From Adiantum capillus-veneris (Eukaryota; Streptophyta; Polypodiopsida; Polypodiales; Pteridaceae), in NCBI GenBank assembly GCA_014529385.2, contig CM043958.1, positions 90,731,025 through 90,795,024 on the forward strand: a stretch of 64,000 bases of DNA. The letters run 5' to 3'. Position numbers and translations under genes: made by a program. Positions 22,131 through 33,645 of the stretch are shown piece after piece. The notes below the pieces were generated by a model. That model did no database searches. It was given only the letters and a program-made list of their open reading frames with translations, and was not told where the DNA came from. The first letter of the stretch is position 1, and the number at the start of each line of letters is the position of its first letter.

Positions 22131-24900
22131 TGTCTCTTTATGGTCTCAAGGCCATAGGGTTAGGATTGTTAGTAGGTCTCAACATATAAATAGATCTATG
22201 GCTTCAAATCCATATGGTACTTTATTTATGTGTCACCCTATGGCCCTAAGGCCATGGGTTGTCATAGGGCCACAAGATGCCCTCTATGAGCACTAGTAGA
22301 ATCCATCTATGCTTTATGTTCGCACCCTATGGCCCAAGGGCCACAAGGTGTGCCTCTTATGCTAGTAAGAAACCCTTTATGCTATATGTCATCACTCTAT
22401 GGCCCTTGGGCCATAGGGCGCCCTATGTGCTAGTAACAAATCCTCTATCCTCTATGTTTGCACCCTATGGACGGCCACAAGATACCCTCTATGATAGTAA
22501 TCAATCTTATATGCTCTATGTTTGCACCCTATGGACCTAGGGTCACAAGGTACCCTCTATGCTAGTAAGAAATCCTCTATGCTCAATATTGAAACCCTAT
22601 GGCCCCAGGGCCATAGCCTAATGTCCTCTATGGTAGTAAGAAAAACCCTTTACGTTCTATGTTGGCACCCTATGGAGACTTGAGGGCCACAAGGTACCCT
22701 TTATAATGCTACTGAGAAACCTTGTATGCTCTAAGTTGGGAGCACCAAATGGCCCCTAGGCCACAAGGTTCCTCTATGCTAGAAAGAAAACCTCTACGCT
22801 CTACATTGGCAACCTATAGCCCCCGGGCCATAGGGTGCATCAAATGACTCCTAGGCCACAAGGTGCCCTCTATGCTAGAAAGAAAACCTCTGTGCTCTAC
22901 ATTGGCACCCTATGGCCCTAGGGCCATAGGGTGTCCCCCTATGCCTAGTAAAAACCATTGAAACTCTATATTAGCATCTAAAGACCGTAGGCCACAAGGT
23001 GCACTCTATGCTAGTAAGAAACCATTGAAACTCTATGTTGGTAACCTATGGCCCAAAGGCCATAGGGTGTCCAAGGAACCCTTTAGGAGCATTCCCCACA
23101 AAGACCACCTTATGGACATAAGGTGATTTAGTGGCCTAGGTGCCCTTCTTAAGACTCTTCTATTTTGGTATCATATGGCCCCAGGAAAACAATCTATCCT
23201 CTATGCTAGCAAAAAACCCTTAGTTCTCTTTGTTGGAACCGTATGGCCCCAAGGCCATAGGGTGCTCTCTATGCTAGCAAGAAACCTCCATGCTGTATAT
23301 TTGCACCCTATGGCAAAAAGGACATAGGGTGTCCTCCATGATAGTAGGAAACCCCCTATGCTCTATGTTTGCACCCCATTTGACTATGTTGACACCCTAT
23401 GGCCCCAGGGCTGTAGGGTGCTCTCTATGAAGAGACCCTTTATGTCCTACATTGGTATTCTATGGCCCTAGGGCCATAGGGTGCCTTCTATGCTAGTAAG
23501 ATACATTATATGGTCTAGGTTGCCACTCTATTGCGTAGGTCTAAAAGGTTTGCTCTACGAAGAAACCATGTATACTATATGTTGGCAGTGTATGGCCCTA
23601 GGGCTAGAAGGAAACCCTAGGGCTATAAAGTGTCCTCTATGCTACTATCATATGGCCCAAGGGCGAGATGGCGGCCAAGGTGTCCTGTGTGAGATAATTC
23701 TCTACTACATATACAAAAACCACTTTATGGCACTATGGTGTTCCAAGGGAAACAAGGTGCTAATAAAAAGCCCTCTATGCTCTATGTTGGCACCCTATGG
23801 CCCCAAGGCCATAGGGCAGTCTTTATGCTAGTAAAATTCCCTCTATGCACTATGTTTATGTGTATACTTATAAGAAGCCATTTATGCACTATGTTGGCAT
23901 CTTATGACCCTAGATCCATAAGATGTCCTCTATGGTAAAAGAGAAATCGTACATGGGCTATGCTTGCATTGTATGGTCCTAGGGCCATAGGGTGTCCTCT
24001 ATGCTAGCAAACCCTCTATGCCTAATGTTGGCTTCCTATAATCCCAGGGTCACAAGGTAGCCTTCCATGCTCTATATAGGCACCCTATGGCCCCAGGGCC
24101 ATAGGGTCCCTCTATGCTAATAAGAACCTCAATATGCTTTATGTTGGCACCCTATGTCCCTAGGGCCACAAGGTGCCCTCAAGGCTAATATAAACCCCTA
24201 ATGTTTCATGTTTGCACCCTATGGTGCTAGTACCACAAGGTGTTGTCTATGCTAGGAAGAAACCTTGTGTGCTACGTGTTCACACCCTATGGCCCTAGGG
24301 TGCCCCATATGCTACTAAGAAACACCATATGCTCAATGTTGGAATCTTGTGGCCCTAGGGCCATAGGGTGCTATCATAAGAAACCATTTATTGTCTATGT
24401 TGAGACCCTATGGCCCTAAGGCTATAGGGTGGCCAAGGTGTCCTTGAAGAGAATTCTCTACTACATACATATAGAATACTTTATGGCCCCAAGACCATTG
24501 AGTGACCTAAGTGCCCCTTTAGAGACTCTATATTTGTACCACATTGAGTGACTTTACGTGCGTCTTCATAGACTCTGTGTTAGAGCCCTATGGCACTAGG
24601 GTCATAGAGTGCTCTCTATGCTAGTAAGAGACACTATATGATCTTTGTTGGCACTCTTGGGGCCATAGGGTACCTTTCTTGTTAGCAAGAAGTTCTACAT
24701 GCTTTATGTTAGCACCCTATGGCCCTAGGGCCACAAGGTGCCCTCTATGCTTCTATGCTAAAAGGAAATCCTCCATGCTCTAAGTTGGCGTATGACCCAA
24801 GGGCCAAAGGGTGTCTTCAATGCTAGTAAGAAACACTATATGCTCTAAGTTCGTATCCTATGGCCCAAGGGACATAGGGTGGCCAAGGCATCCATGGTAC
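22060..24900. repeat. Palindromic minisatellite array 1
   Basis: Dozens of diverged units of about 60-75 bp. The core is CACCCTATGGCCC followed by its reverse complement, and the linkers are of the CTATGCTAGTAAGAAA type. Some units carry a perfect 28-bp palindrome, for example 22,906-22,933. Open frames in it come from the repeat, not from genes. Confidence 0.92.
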
Positions 24901-26100
24901 ATTCACAAACGGATTTTGATTACGATGTTGTTAGAGCACAAAGCATTCTTTCTAATATTAGTAATTTCAATAAAAAAATTCTAGTTGTTTTAGTGATCCT
25001 AAATACGTATAGGTGATATACTTTTTGACATAACTTTCAAGGATGAATACACATTAAAAGTTTTCATAATAAAATAGTCATGAAAAAATCCAAGTGTATA
25101 TACACATAAAAATAATAATAGGTGGTATATAGCAACTTACTTAGACAATGACAGTCATGAAAAAATCCAAGTGCTAACTTTTTTATAAAATCTCAATGTA
25201 TTTATGATCTTATTAAAATGTGTAAGTTAATACTGCGGTAAATATGCAATCCAATATACAAAATTGAATCATTAACATACATCATACAACTGTTGTTTTG
25301 TCACACAGTTGAAGGGGTCTTTGCCTTCAAATGTCGTCATAACATTCAAACATTTCAATCAAATTTGCAAGTACTTTAATTCACAAATGCATTGATCTGT
25401 TGGTGGATGGAAGGTCCGGCTCACCATGCACTTTGATTTTCAAATCCTTGGGGGTAAAAATATTTGTGTTGGATTCCCCCTTATGGCATTGCACATGTTC
25501 TGGAACTTGCATTGCTTTCTACTTCCAATTTACAAACTTAAACAATTGTCATACATTATACAATCATTTCTTTGCAATAAACCTTGATACAATGTTCTAA
25601 TTGCTACATGACAAGCTAAAAAATTGTACTAGTCCTAGCTTCCCTCTATTGAAAAACATTCAAGATATGAATTTCAATTCTCTGCATCATCTAGAAGAAA
25701 AACAAAATCATAGTTTGGAACAAAATACTCGCACTTTATATCTTTGAATAAAATCTTGTTACAATTAAAGAACTAGATCTTCACATAATCCAAAGGACAA
25801 ATGCTTCATAAACCATTTGAATTTTGATACTTGATGTTTACTATCTAAGCAGATAATTGGCATTTACAACAAATGTTGAATATATTTTTAATCTAGTTAG
25901 TTGCAATACAAAGATAATTATTTCAAATGCTTACACCATCAATTCACAATAGAATAACTTACACCCAACCAAAAATGATCATACATCAATTGCTCACAAA
26001 ATAAGCAATATATGTCCCTAATGTTTATGAACACAAGATAGTAAGGCAAAAGAAAAATGTTTTTGAAACACTTAACGAGTCTTTAGGTAACCTAGAATAA
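24900..26100. other. AT-rich spacer with a displaced exon fragment
   Basis: No intact gene. Bases about 25,395-25,530 closely match 21,305-21,445, part of HAD region 2, in the same orientation: a partial duplication now isolated about 4 kb away. Confidence 0.7.
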
Positions 26101-26700
26101 CCAACCTATTGTCTAAAGTCCATAGGGTGTCATGTTATATTTTATAAGATGTGTACATAGAGAGCTAAGTGATTTGCATCCATGGGGTGGTTTAAGTGTC
26201 CCTGTGGAGATTCTATGTCAGCACCCTATGGCCCTAAGGCCTTAGGTTATCTCAGAAGCTCTTGGATAACTTATGTTTCCTTCTAGAATAGCACAAATGC
26301 TTATGTGCCCTTTTAGAGACTTCATGTAATGACCCTATATCCATAAGATTGTGGGGTAGCCCAAATGATTTTGGGGGATTCTATGTTGCCCAAATACTTA
26401 TGTGCCCTTTTAAAGACTCTATGTAATCACCCTATATCCGTAAGTTTGTAGGGTAGGCCAAATGCTTTTGGTGGATTCTAAGTTGACACCATATGGACCT
26501 AAGGCTATAGAGTAACCCAAATTCTTATGTGCCCTTTTGGAGACTCGATGTAATCACCCTACATCCGTAAGGTTGTAGGGTATCCCATTTGCTTTTGGGG
26601 GATTCTATGGCCCTAGGGCCATAGGGTGCCATGTGTGTCTACAAAGAACTCTATGATCCTCAAGTCATAGGGTGTTCTTCCCAAACCTCATATGACCACT
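26100..26700. repeat. Palindromic minisatellite array 2
   Basis: Fewer, more diverged units of the same family (a good palindromic core at about 26,605-26,630), interleaved with a unit of the TAATCACCCTATATCCGTAAG type repeated three times. Confidence 0.8.
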
Positions 26701-26999
26701 TAACTTTAAAGTATTACATAATATATCTTATGACCATATATATATATATATAGAATTCTATTTGCCACAACATGTCCATATAATATCATACACTTAAGTC
26801 TAATTCATTTATTGTGAAAAAACTCAAACTCACAAGTTTACATTTTTTCAAAGAAAATAAATTGAGAAAAATAACAAACCAAACATCAATGTTTTTAACA
26901 TCATGGGCGGATTTGAGATGGGACAAATAAAATAAAATGACAACAATAATAATCTAAATATCATTACTGTAATATCATGGGTGGCCCTAGCTTAACCTG

Positions 27000-29620
27000 T
27001 TTCTTGTAGAATTTCTAGAATGGCCTCAGCACTTGCATCCAATGGTTCTTCAATTTCTTCTTCCTCTAAATCCTTGGCATCATTGACTTTCTCTGTGGTA
27101 CATGCAACTGATATCACCTTTCTCTATTGTTGTAGTGCCCCTTTTAGTCCCATAGCCTAATGAGAAGATGTCTATTACTTGATCATCTTCTTTGACACAT
27201 ATGCATTTGATTGCACGACGCACAAAAAAGGCTTTGGCCATGGTCACAGCATCATACTCATCATCGTTGATACAGAGAGTATGCATTGGCTCCAAAAGTG
27301 ACTCTTTAACACTAGAGTAGTTGGTGTACTGCTCTCCTTGAGTGAAGAACGCAAAAACCCCAAAAATTACTTCGGGCAGAGCACATGTTTTGGATGGTCT
27401 CTGATCCCATTAAGGAGCTCAAAGATAGAACATGCATTTCATACCATTTATCTTTTTCAGAAATTGCCTTCTCTACGGAAGCAGCATGTTGATACTTGAC
27501 TAAGCCGGCAATTAAAAACTCTGATGGTTTATGTGCTACCCCATATACTCCATCAATTACTTTACCAAATTCGGTAGCACTCCAACCACTAGATGTAAGA
27601 CTTTTGTGTGTTGTATCTATGATGCAAACACCAACACAAATTGTAGAGCTATTCTCACTGCAGAGAAACTCAATGCCTAAATTCTTTCCAACACACTTGA
27701 TTGTCCATGGTAAAATGAATTGCTAACTAGAAGTACCATTATTTTGTGCAATGATCCACTGCACATATCCCCTAGTGATCTCAGGAATTGGCTCTTTCTC
27801 CTTTCCTTTTTGTAGCAGGAGATTTAGCCATTGCGTACAACTCGTGAAGAGAGATTAGTAAATTTCATCTGTAATGTTATAATGAGACTTACATTCATCC
27901 CATGAAGTGACTGCTATTGCTGATGGATCTATCTCTTTAAATGCCATCAACATTTGAGGCTCAAAAACCCTGGTCTGCTTTAAGTTCGTTGCACGTGCAG
28001 TGAGGTCGAGCATGCCCGCTTGATGTGGTTGCTTCACTAAGCAGATCTTATCTTCTGTCAGCTCCTGCTGTAGTAGCTTGACATCATTATCTTCTAAACC
28101 ATTTAGGCATCTAAAGGTTGTTATGCTTGGTTGTCTCCCACGCGCAATTGATGTCTGAAGCTTCTCCAAGATGTTTATCCACTGATCATAGGTTTCATCA
28201 TTATACATGACCATGTGTACTTCTTTGTTGGCAAATGATTTATGGTTGAACGTGATGTTCGCCACATTTACAAAGGCCTTTAAAATAAAGCAAAGAAAAT
28301 TAACTTTATTTCAAAACATATTTGTAACAAAAACAAACATAGGGAAGTGGAACTTACATCCCAAGGTGCTCGACTCGGATGACCGATAGGAACTCCTACC
28401 TGGTTTTGTTGGTTTAGAATATGCAAGCCATTGACTACGACCATGCTTCAAGACCTCCAGATAAGGTTGGTGTTTCATTGTTGTTATTCTCTCCATGTTC
28501 TCCATTTTGGAAATTCGAACAACAACCTCTTTGGGAGCGTCTACCACTATCCTTGTAGTTCTAAACTTGTAGAACTCTTTTCTCAAAGCATACTTAGTGC
28601 TGTTGTTATGCAAGAAAGCTTTAGCCGCTATGATGGAATGCTGACCAGCTAGAATCCAGTAGTGGTATGTTGATAGCTTGTCTCCATGCACTTCAACTGT
28701 TTGTAAAGGCATTTTTGTAATTGGGTTATACGGCATCAGGTCTGCTGCACTGGAGATTGGCCTAGAGTGCCCTACAAATTTCTTCAAGAGATATTTCACA
28801 TACACATCTGACAATTTATAGCCATCTGGTGCAAGGTTGCATTGCTCAACTGGGATCAATTGGGTAAATTGTACACCAAATTTAAAATAGTGTGCAATTC
28901 CAACGTATCCATCTAGCCCACTCTTAGAAGTTTTGGCAACTTCTTTATCAAGATCTTTTTCTTTGGGTTGTTTAATAGAGTCTAGCACAGCTAAGGATAC
29001 TGAGTCCACAACCATTACCACTGAGGGGGTTTCAATTGTTAGGGTTGCAAGTATACTAGAATCTCCTACTTCTTGAGTCTGTAAGGGTATAATTGAAAGA
29101 CTTTCTTCGGCCACATTTTACCATTGTCTCCAACTGAGGGAGTCTGACTCTCCTTGAGAGTCTTAGATTGATTTGCTTTACGTGTGTCTTCATTCTTTCG
29201 CTTCTTATTCTTCGTTGTGCTGCTCAATTTACCTTAATATTGATTGACTTTCTTAAAGCCCTCCGTATATAAGTCTATAAAGTTCTCACTTGGAGTGTCA
29301 TCTTGAAGCTCCACCCACCCTGCTGTTGTCATTGTCACTCCGTCATAATCCACCTTTACCAATTTTTGAGCAAAGGCCATAGGCTCCAACAAGTAGGAGT
29401 CACCATTGAGTAGTTTTACTCCAAGGCATGGAAACATTTCAAGATCTGAACAATCTTTCTTTATCTCCTTGACAATACCACAATCCTTGAAGGGCAATTG
29501 CTCTTTATCTTGAAAGAACAAGTGGAATTTCTCATCAGTTCCACCATTTGGTAAGTGAAAATGTAGATACCAAGAACTTGGTGTTGATCATGTTGCATCA
29601 ACTGACTTTGACATTCTCTT
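27000..29620 (-). pseudogene. ParB/sulfiredoxin-like gene, multi-exon, frameshifted
   Basis: Best domain at 28,311-29,114: LDGYVGIAHYFKFGVQFTQL, a segment with KMPLQTVEVHGD, then YHYWILAGQHSIIAAKAF and RTTRIVVDAPKEVVVRI. This matches the ParB N-terminal pattern (variable loop, GxHRxxAA-like motif, beta strand); the Arg of GxHR is Ser. An 80-bp GT-AG intron fits 28,278-28,357. Just before it, a one-base shift is needed for the frame to agree with the next exon (28,277 to 27,855: AFVNVANITFNHKSF). More exons appear to run to about 27,000. An upstream piece (29,234-29,521) is unrecognised. ParB-fold proteins bind DNA or nucleotides and some are nucleases. The function here is unknown. Confidence 0.45.
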
Positions 29621-29679
29621 CTAAGATATTTTCTGTAAAAAGAATGACATATATTTAAACAAGATGGATATTAATACAT

Positions 29680-32600
29680 CCATATGGACCTAGGGCCATA
29701 GAGTCCCCTCTATGTTAAACCTTGTGGTCCTAAGTCCAAAGGATGTCAACAAAACAGTTCTACAAGTGTACCTAGGCCATTCTATGGTACTGTGATCACA
29801 GGTTATCTTATGACATTAGAGGAACCTCGAAGTAGTATCCCTTGAATGGCTTAAATCCACCTTTAGAGCATCTACATCAACACCATACGGCATCATGTGG
29901 CTTGAAGGCCATAGGGTCCCCTGTATGCTAGTAAGAACCTATATATGCTCTACATTGGCATCCTATGGTCCCCAGGCCACAAGGTGGCCTCTATGTTTTG
30001 AAGAAACCCTTCATGAGGGTTTTCTGGAAGCCTATGGCCCCAGGTCCATAGGGTGCTCTCTATGCCAATAAAAAGCACTATTTTCTCTATATTGAGGAGA
30101 TCTTGTGGGCTGAAGGCCATAGGGTCCCCTCTATGCTAGTAAGAACCTCTGTTTACTCTATATTGGCACCTTGTGACCTGAAGGCCATAGGGTTCCCTCT
30201 ATGCTAGTAAGAAGCTCTCTCTGCTCTATGCTCTATGCTCTATGCTCTATATTGACTTCCTATGGCCCCAAGGCCACAAGGTGCCCTCATTGTTATCAGA
30301 AAACCCTCATTGTTTTGACAACCTATGGCCCCAGGGCCATAGAGTGCTCTCTATGCCAGTATAAAGCACTATTTGTTCTATATTGGTACCCTAAGGTCTG
30401 AAGTCCATAGGGTTGGCCCCAAGGGTGCTCTGTATGCCAGTGAAAATTACTAACTTCTCTATATTGAGTAGACCTTGTAAGCTGAAGGCCATAGGATCCC
30501 CTCTATGCTAGTAAGAGCCTCTGTTTACTCTATATTGGCACCCTGTGGCCTAAAGGCCATAGGGTTCCCTCTATGCTAGTAAGAAACTCTCTATGCTCTA
30601 TGCTCTATATTGAATTCATATGGCCCCAAGGCCACAAGGTTCCCTCATTGTTTCCAAAAAACCCTCATTGTTTTGACAAGCTATGGCCCCAGGGACATAG
30701 AGTGCTCTCTATGTCGGTATAAAGCACTATATTGGCACCCTAAGGCCTGAAGTCCATAAGGTTGACCCCAAGGGTGCTCCGTATGCCAGTGAAAAATAAT
30801 ATTTTCTCTATATTGAGTAGACCTTGTGGGATGAAGGCCATAGGGTCCCCTCTATGCTAGTAAGAACCTCTAATTACTCTATATTGGCACCCTATGGCCT
30901 GAAGGCCATAGGGTTCCCTCTATCTAGTAAGAAGCTCTCTATGCTCTATGGTCTATATTGACATCCTATGGCCCCAAGGCCACAAGGTGCCCTCATTGTT
31001 TTGACAACCTATGGCCCCAGGGCCATAGGTTGTCAAGGCCATAGAGTACTCTCTATGCCAGTATAAAGAAATATTTGCTCTATATTGGCACCCTAAGGCC
31101 TGAAGGCCATAGGGCCCCCTCTAAGTTCCACAAGGTTCCCCCTATGTTTTCAATTTGAAGAAACCCTTCATGATGGATTTTCAAAACCAATGTCCCTAGG
31201 GCCATAGGGTGCCCCTATATGCCAGTAAAAATACCCTTCATGATGGATTTTTGACAACCAATGGCCCTAGGGCCATAGGGTGCTCTATATGCCAGTAAAA
31301 CACCATACGGCATCATGTGGCTTGAAGGTCCCCTGCATGCTAGTAAGAACCTCTCTATGCTCTACATTGGCATCCTATGGCCCCCGGGCCACAAGGTGGC
31401 CTCTATGTTTTAAGGAAACCCTTCATGAGGGTTTTTTGGCAACCTATGGCCCCAGGGCCATAGGGTGCTCTGTATGCCAGTAAAAAGAACTATTTGCTCT
31501 ATATTGAGGAGACCTTGTGGGCTAAAGGCCATAGGGTCCCCTCTATGCTAGTAAGAACCTATGTTTACTCTATATTGGCACCCTATGGCCTGAAGGCCAT
31601 AGGGTTCCCTCTATGCTAGTAAGAAAGTCTTTGTGCTCTATGCTCTATGGTCTATATTCACTTCCTATGGACGCAAGGCCACAAGGTGCCCTCATTGTTT
31701 CCAAAAAAACCCTCATTGTTTTGACAACCTATGGCCCCAGGGCCATAGAGTGCTCTCTATGCCGGTATAAAGCACTATTTGATCTATATTGGCACCCTAA
31801 GGCCTAAAGGCCATAGGGTTGGCCCCAAGGGTACTTTGTATGTGAGTGAAAAATACTATTTGCTCTATATTGAGAAGACCGTGTGGGCTGAAGGCCATAG
31901 GGTCTTCTCTATGCTAATAAGAACCTCTGTTTACTCTATATTGGCACCCTGTGGCCTAAAGGCCATAGGGTTCCCTCTATCTCATTGTTTAAAAAAAACC
32001 CTCATTGTTTTGGCAATTTATGGCCCCATGCCCATAGAGTACTCTCTATGCTCTATGCTCTATATTGACATCCTATGGCCCCAAGGCCACAAGGTATCCT
32101 CATTGTTTCCAAAAAACCCTCATTGTTTTGGAAACCTATGGCCCCAGGGCCATAGAGTACTCTCTATGCCAATATAAAGCAATATTTGCTCTATATTGGC
32201 ACCCTAAGGCCTGAAGGCCATAGGGTCCCCTCTATGTTCCACAAGGTTCCCTCTATGTTTTCAATTTGAAGAAACCCTTCATGATGGATTTTTGACAACC
32301 AATGGCCCTAGGTCCATAGGTGCTCTATATGCCAGTAAAAAACAATACTTTCTCTATATTGGCACCATGTGACTTGAAGGACATGGGTCCCCTCTATTCT
32401 AGTAAGAGCCTCTCCATGCTCTATATTGACACCCATTGGCCTGAAGGCCATAGGGTCCTCTCTATGCTAGTAAGAACCGATCTATGCTCTATATTGACAC
32501 CCTATGGCCTTAGGGTCCCTTGTATGCTAGTAAGAACCTCTCTATGCTCTACACATCCTACGACCCCAAGGCCACAAGGTGCCCTCTATGTTTTGAAGAA

Positions 32601-33645
32601 ACCCTTCATGTGGGTTTTTTGACAACCTATGGACCTAGGGCCATAGGGTGCTCTCTATGCTAGTAAAAAACACTATTTGCTCTATATTGAGGAGACCTTG
32701 TGGCCTTGGGGCCATAGGGTCCCCTATATGCTAGTAAGAACCTCTGTTTACTCTATATTGGCACCCTGTGGCTTGAAGGCCATAGGGTTTCCTATATGCT
32801 AGTAAGAAACTCTCTGTGCTTTATGCTCTATGCTCTATGCTCTATGCTCTATGCTCTATGCTCTATATTGACATCCTATGGCCCTAAGGCCACAAAGTGC
32901 CCTCATTGTTTTAAAAAAACCCTCATTTTTTTGGCAACCTATGTCCCCAAGGCGATAGAGTGCTCTCTATGGCGGTATAAAGCACTATTTGGTCTATATT
33001 GGCACCGTAAGGCCTGAAGGCCATAGGGTCCTCTCTATGTTAGTAAGAACCTCTCTATGCTCTATAATGACATCATATGGCCCCAAGGGCCACAAGGTGC
33101 CCTCTATGTTTTCAATTTAAAGAAACCCTTCATGATAGATTTTTGACAATCAATGGCCCCACAGGGCCATATGGTTCTCTATATGCCAGTAAAAAACACT
33201 ATTTGCTCTATATTGACACCATATGACTTGAAGGCCATAGGGTCCCCTCTATTCTAGTAAGAGCCTCTCCATGCTCTATATTGGCACCCTTTGGCCTGAA
33301 GGCCATAGGGTCCGTTCTATGCTAGTAAGAACCAATCTATGCTCTATATTGGCACCCTATGGACTCAAGGCCATAGGGTCCCTGTATGGATGATAGCAAG
33401 AACCTCTCTATGCTCTACATATCCTATGACCCCAAGGCCACAAGGTGCCCTGTATGTTTTGAAGAAACCCTTCATGAGGGTTTTTTTGCAACCTATGGAC
33501 CCAAGGCCATAGGGTGCTCTCTATGCTAGTAAAAAAACACTATTTTCTCTATATTGAGAAGACCTTGTGGCCGTGGGTCCCCTCTATGCTAGTAAGAACC
33601 TCTATTTTCTCTATATTGACACCCTATGGCCTGAAGGCCATAGGG
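29680..33645. repeat. Palindromic minisatellite array 3, with higher-order structure
   Basis: Units of about 68 bp (e.g. 30,131 to 30,199) with cores of the CCTATGGCCTGAAGGCCATAGG type. A variant (TTGTGGGCTGAAGGCC) recurs at 30,109, 30,481, 30,830, 31,521 and 31,887, giving a higher-order period of about 350-372 bp. Runs of CTATGCT occur at 30,220-30,250 and 32,820-32,870. The array stops sharply at the first exon of the next gene. Confidence 0.92.

Noticed and set aside
22277-33017. Many plus-strand ORFs with PQGHRV- or YGPRA-type repeats
   Set aside because: They repeat with the minisatellite unit and exist because units lack stops in some frames; no independent conservation visible.
33514-33645. 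Upstream extension of the DDE-like gene's first exon into satellite
   Set aside because: The in-frame stretch is minisatellite; the homologous part begins at the end of the array, so the true 5' end is unknown.
22060-33645. CRISPR-like array (regular palindromic repeats)
   Set aside because: Units are contiguous and diverged with no unique spacers, and the DNA is eukaryotic.
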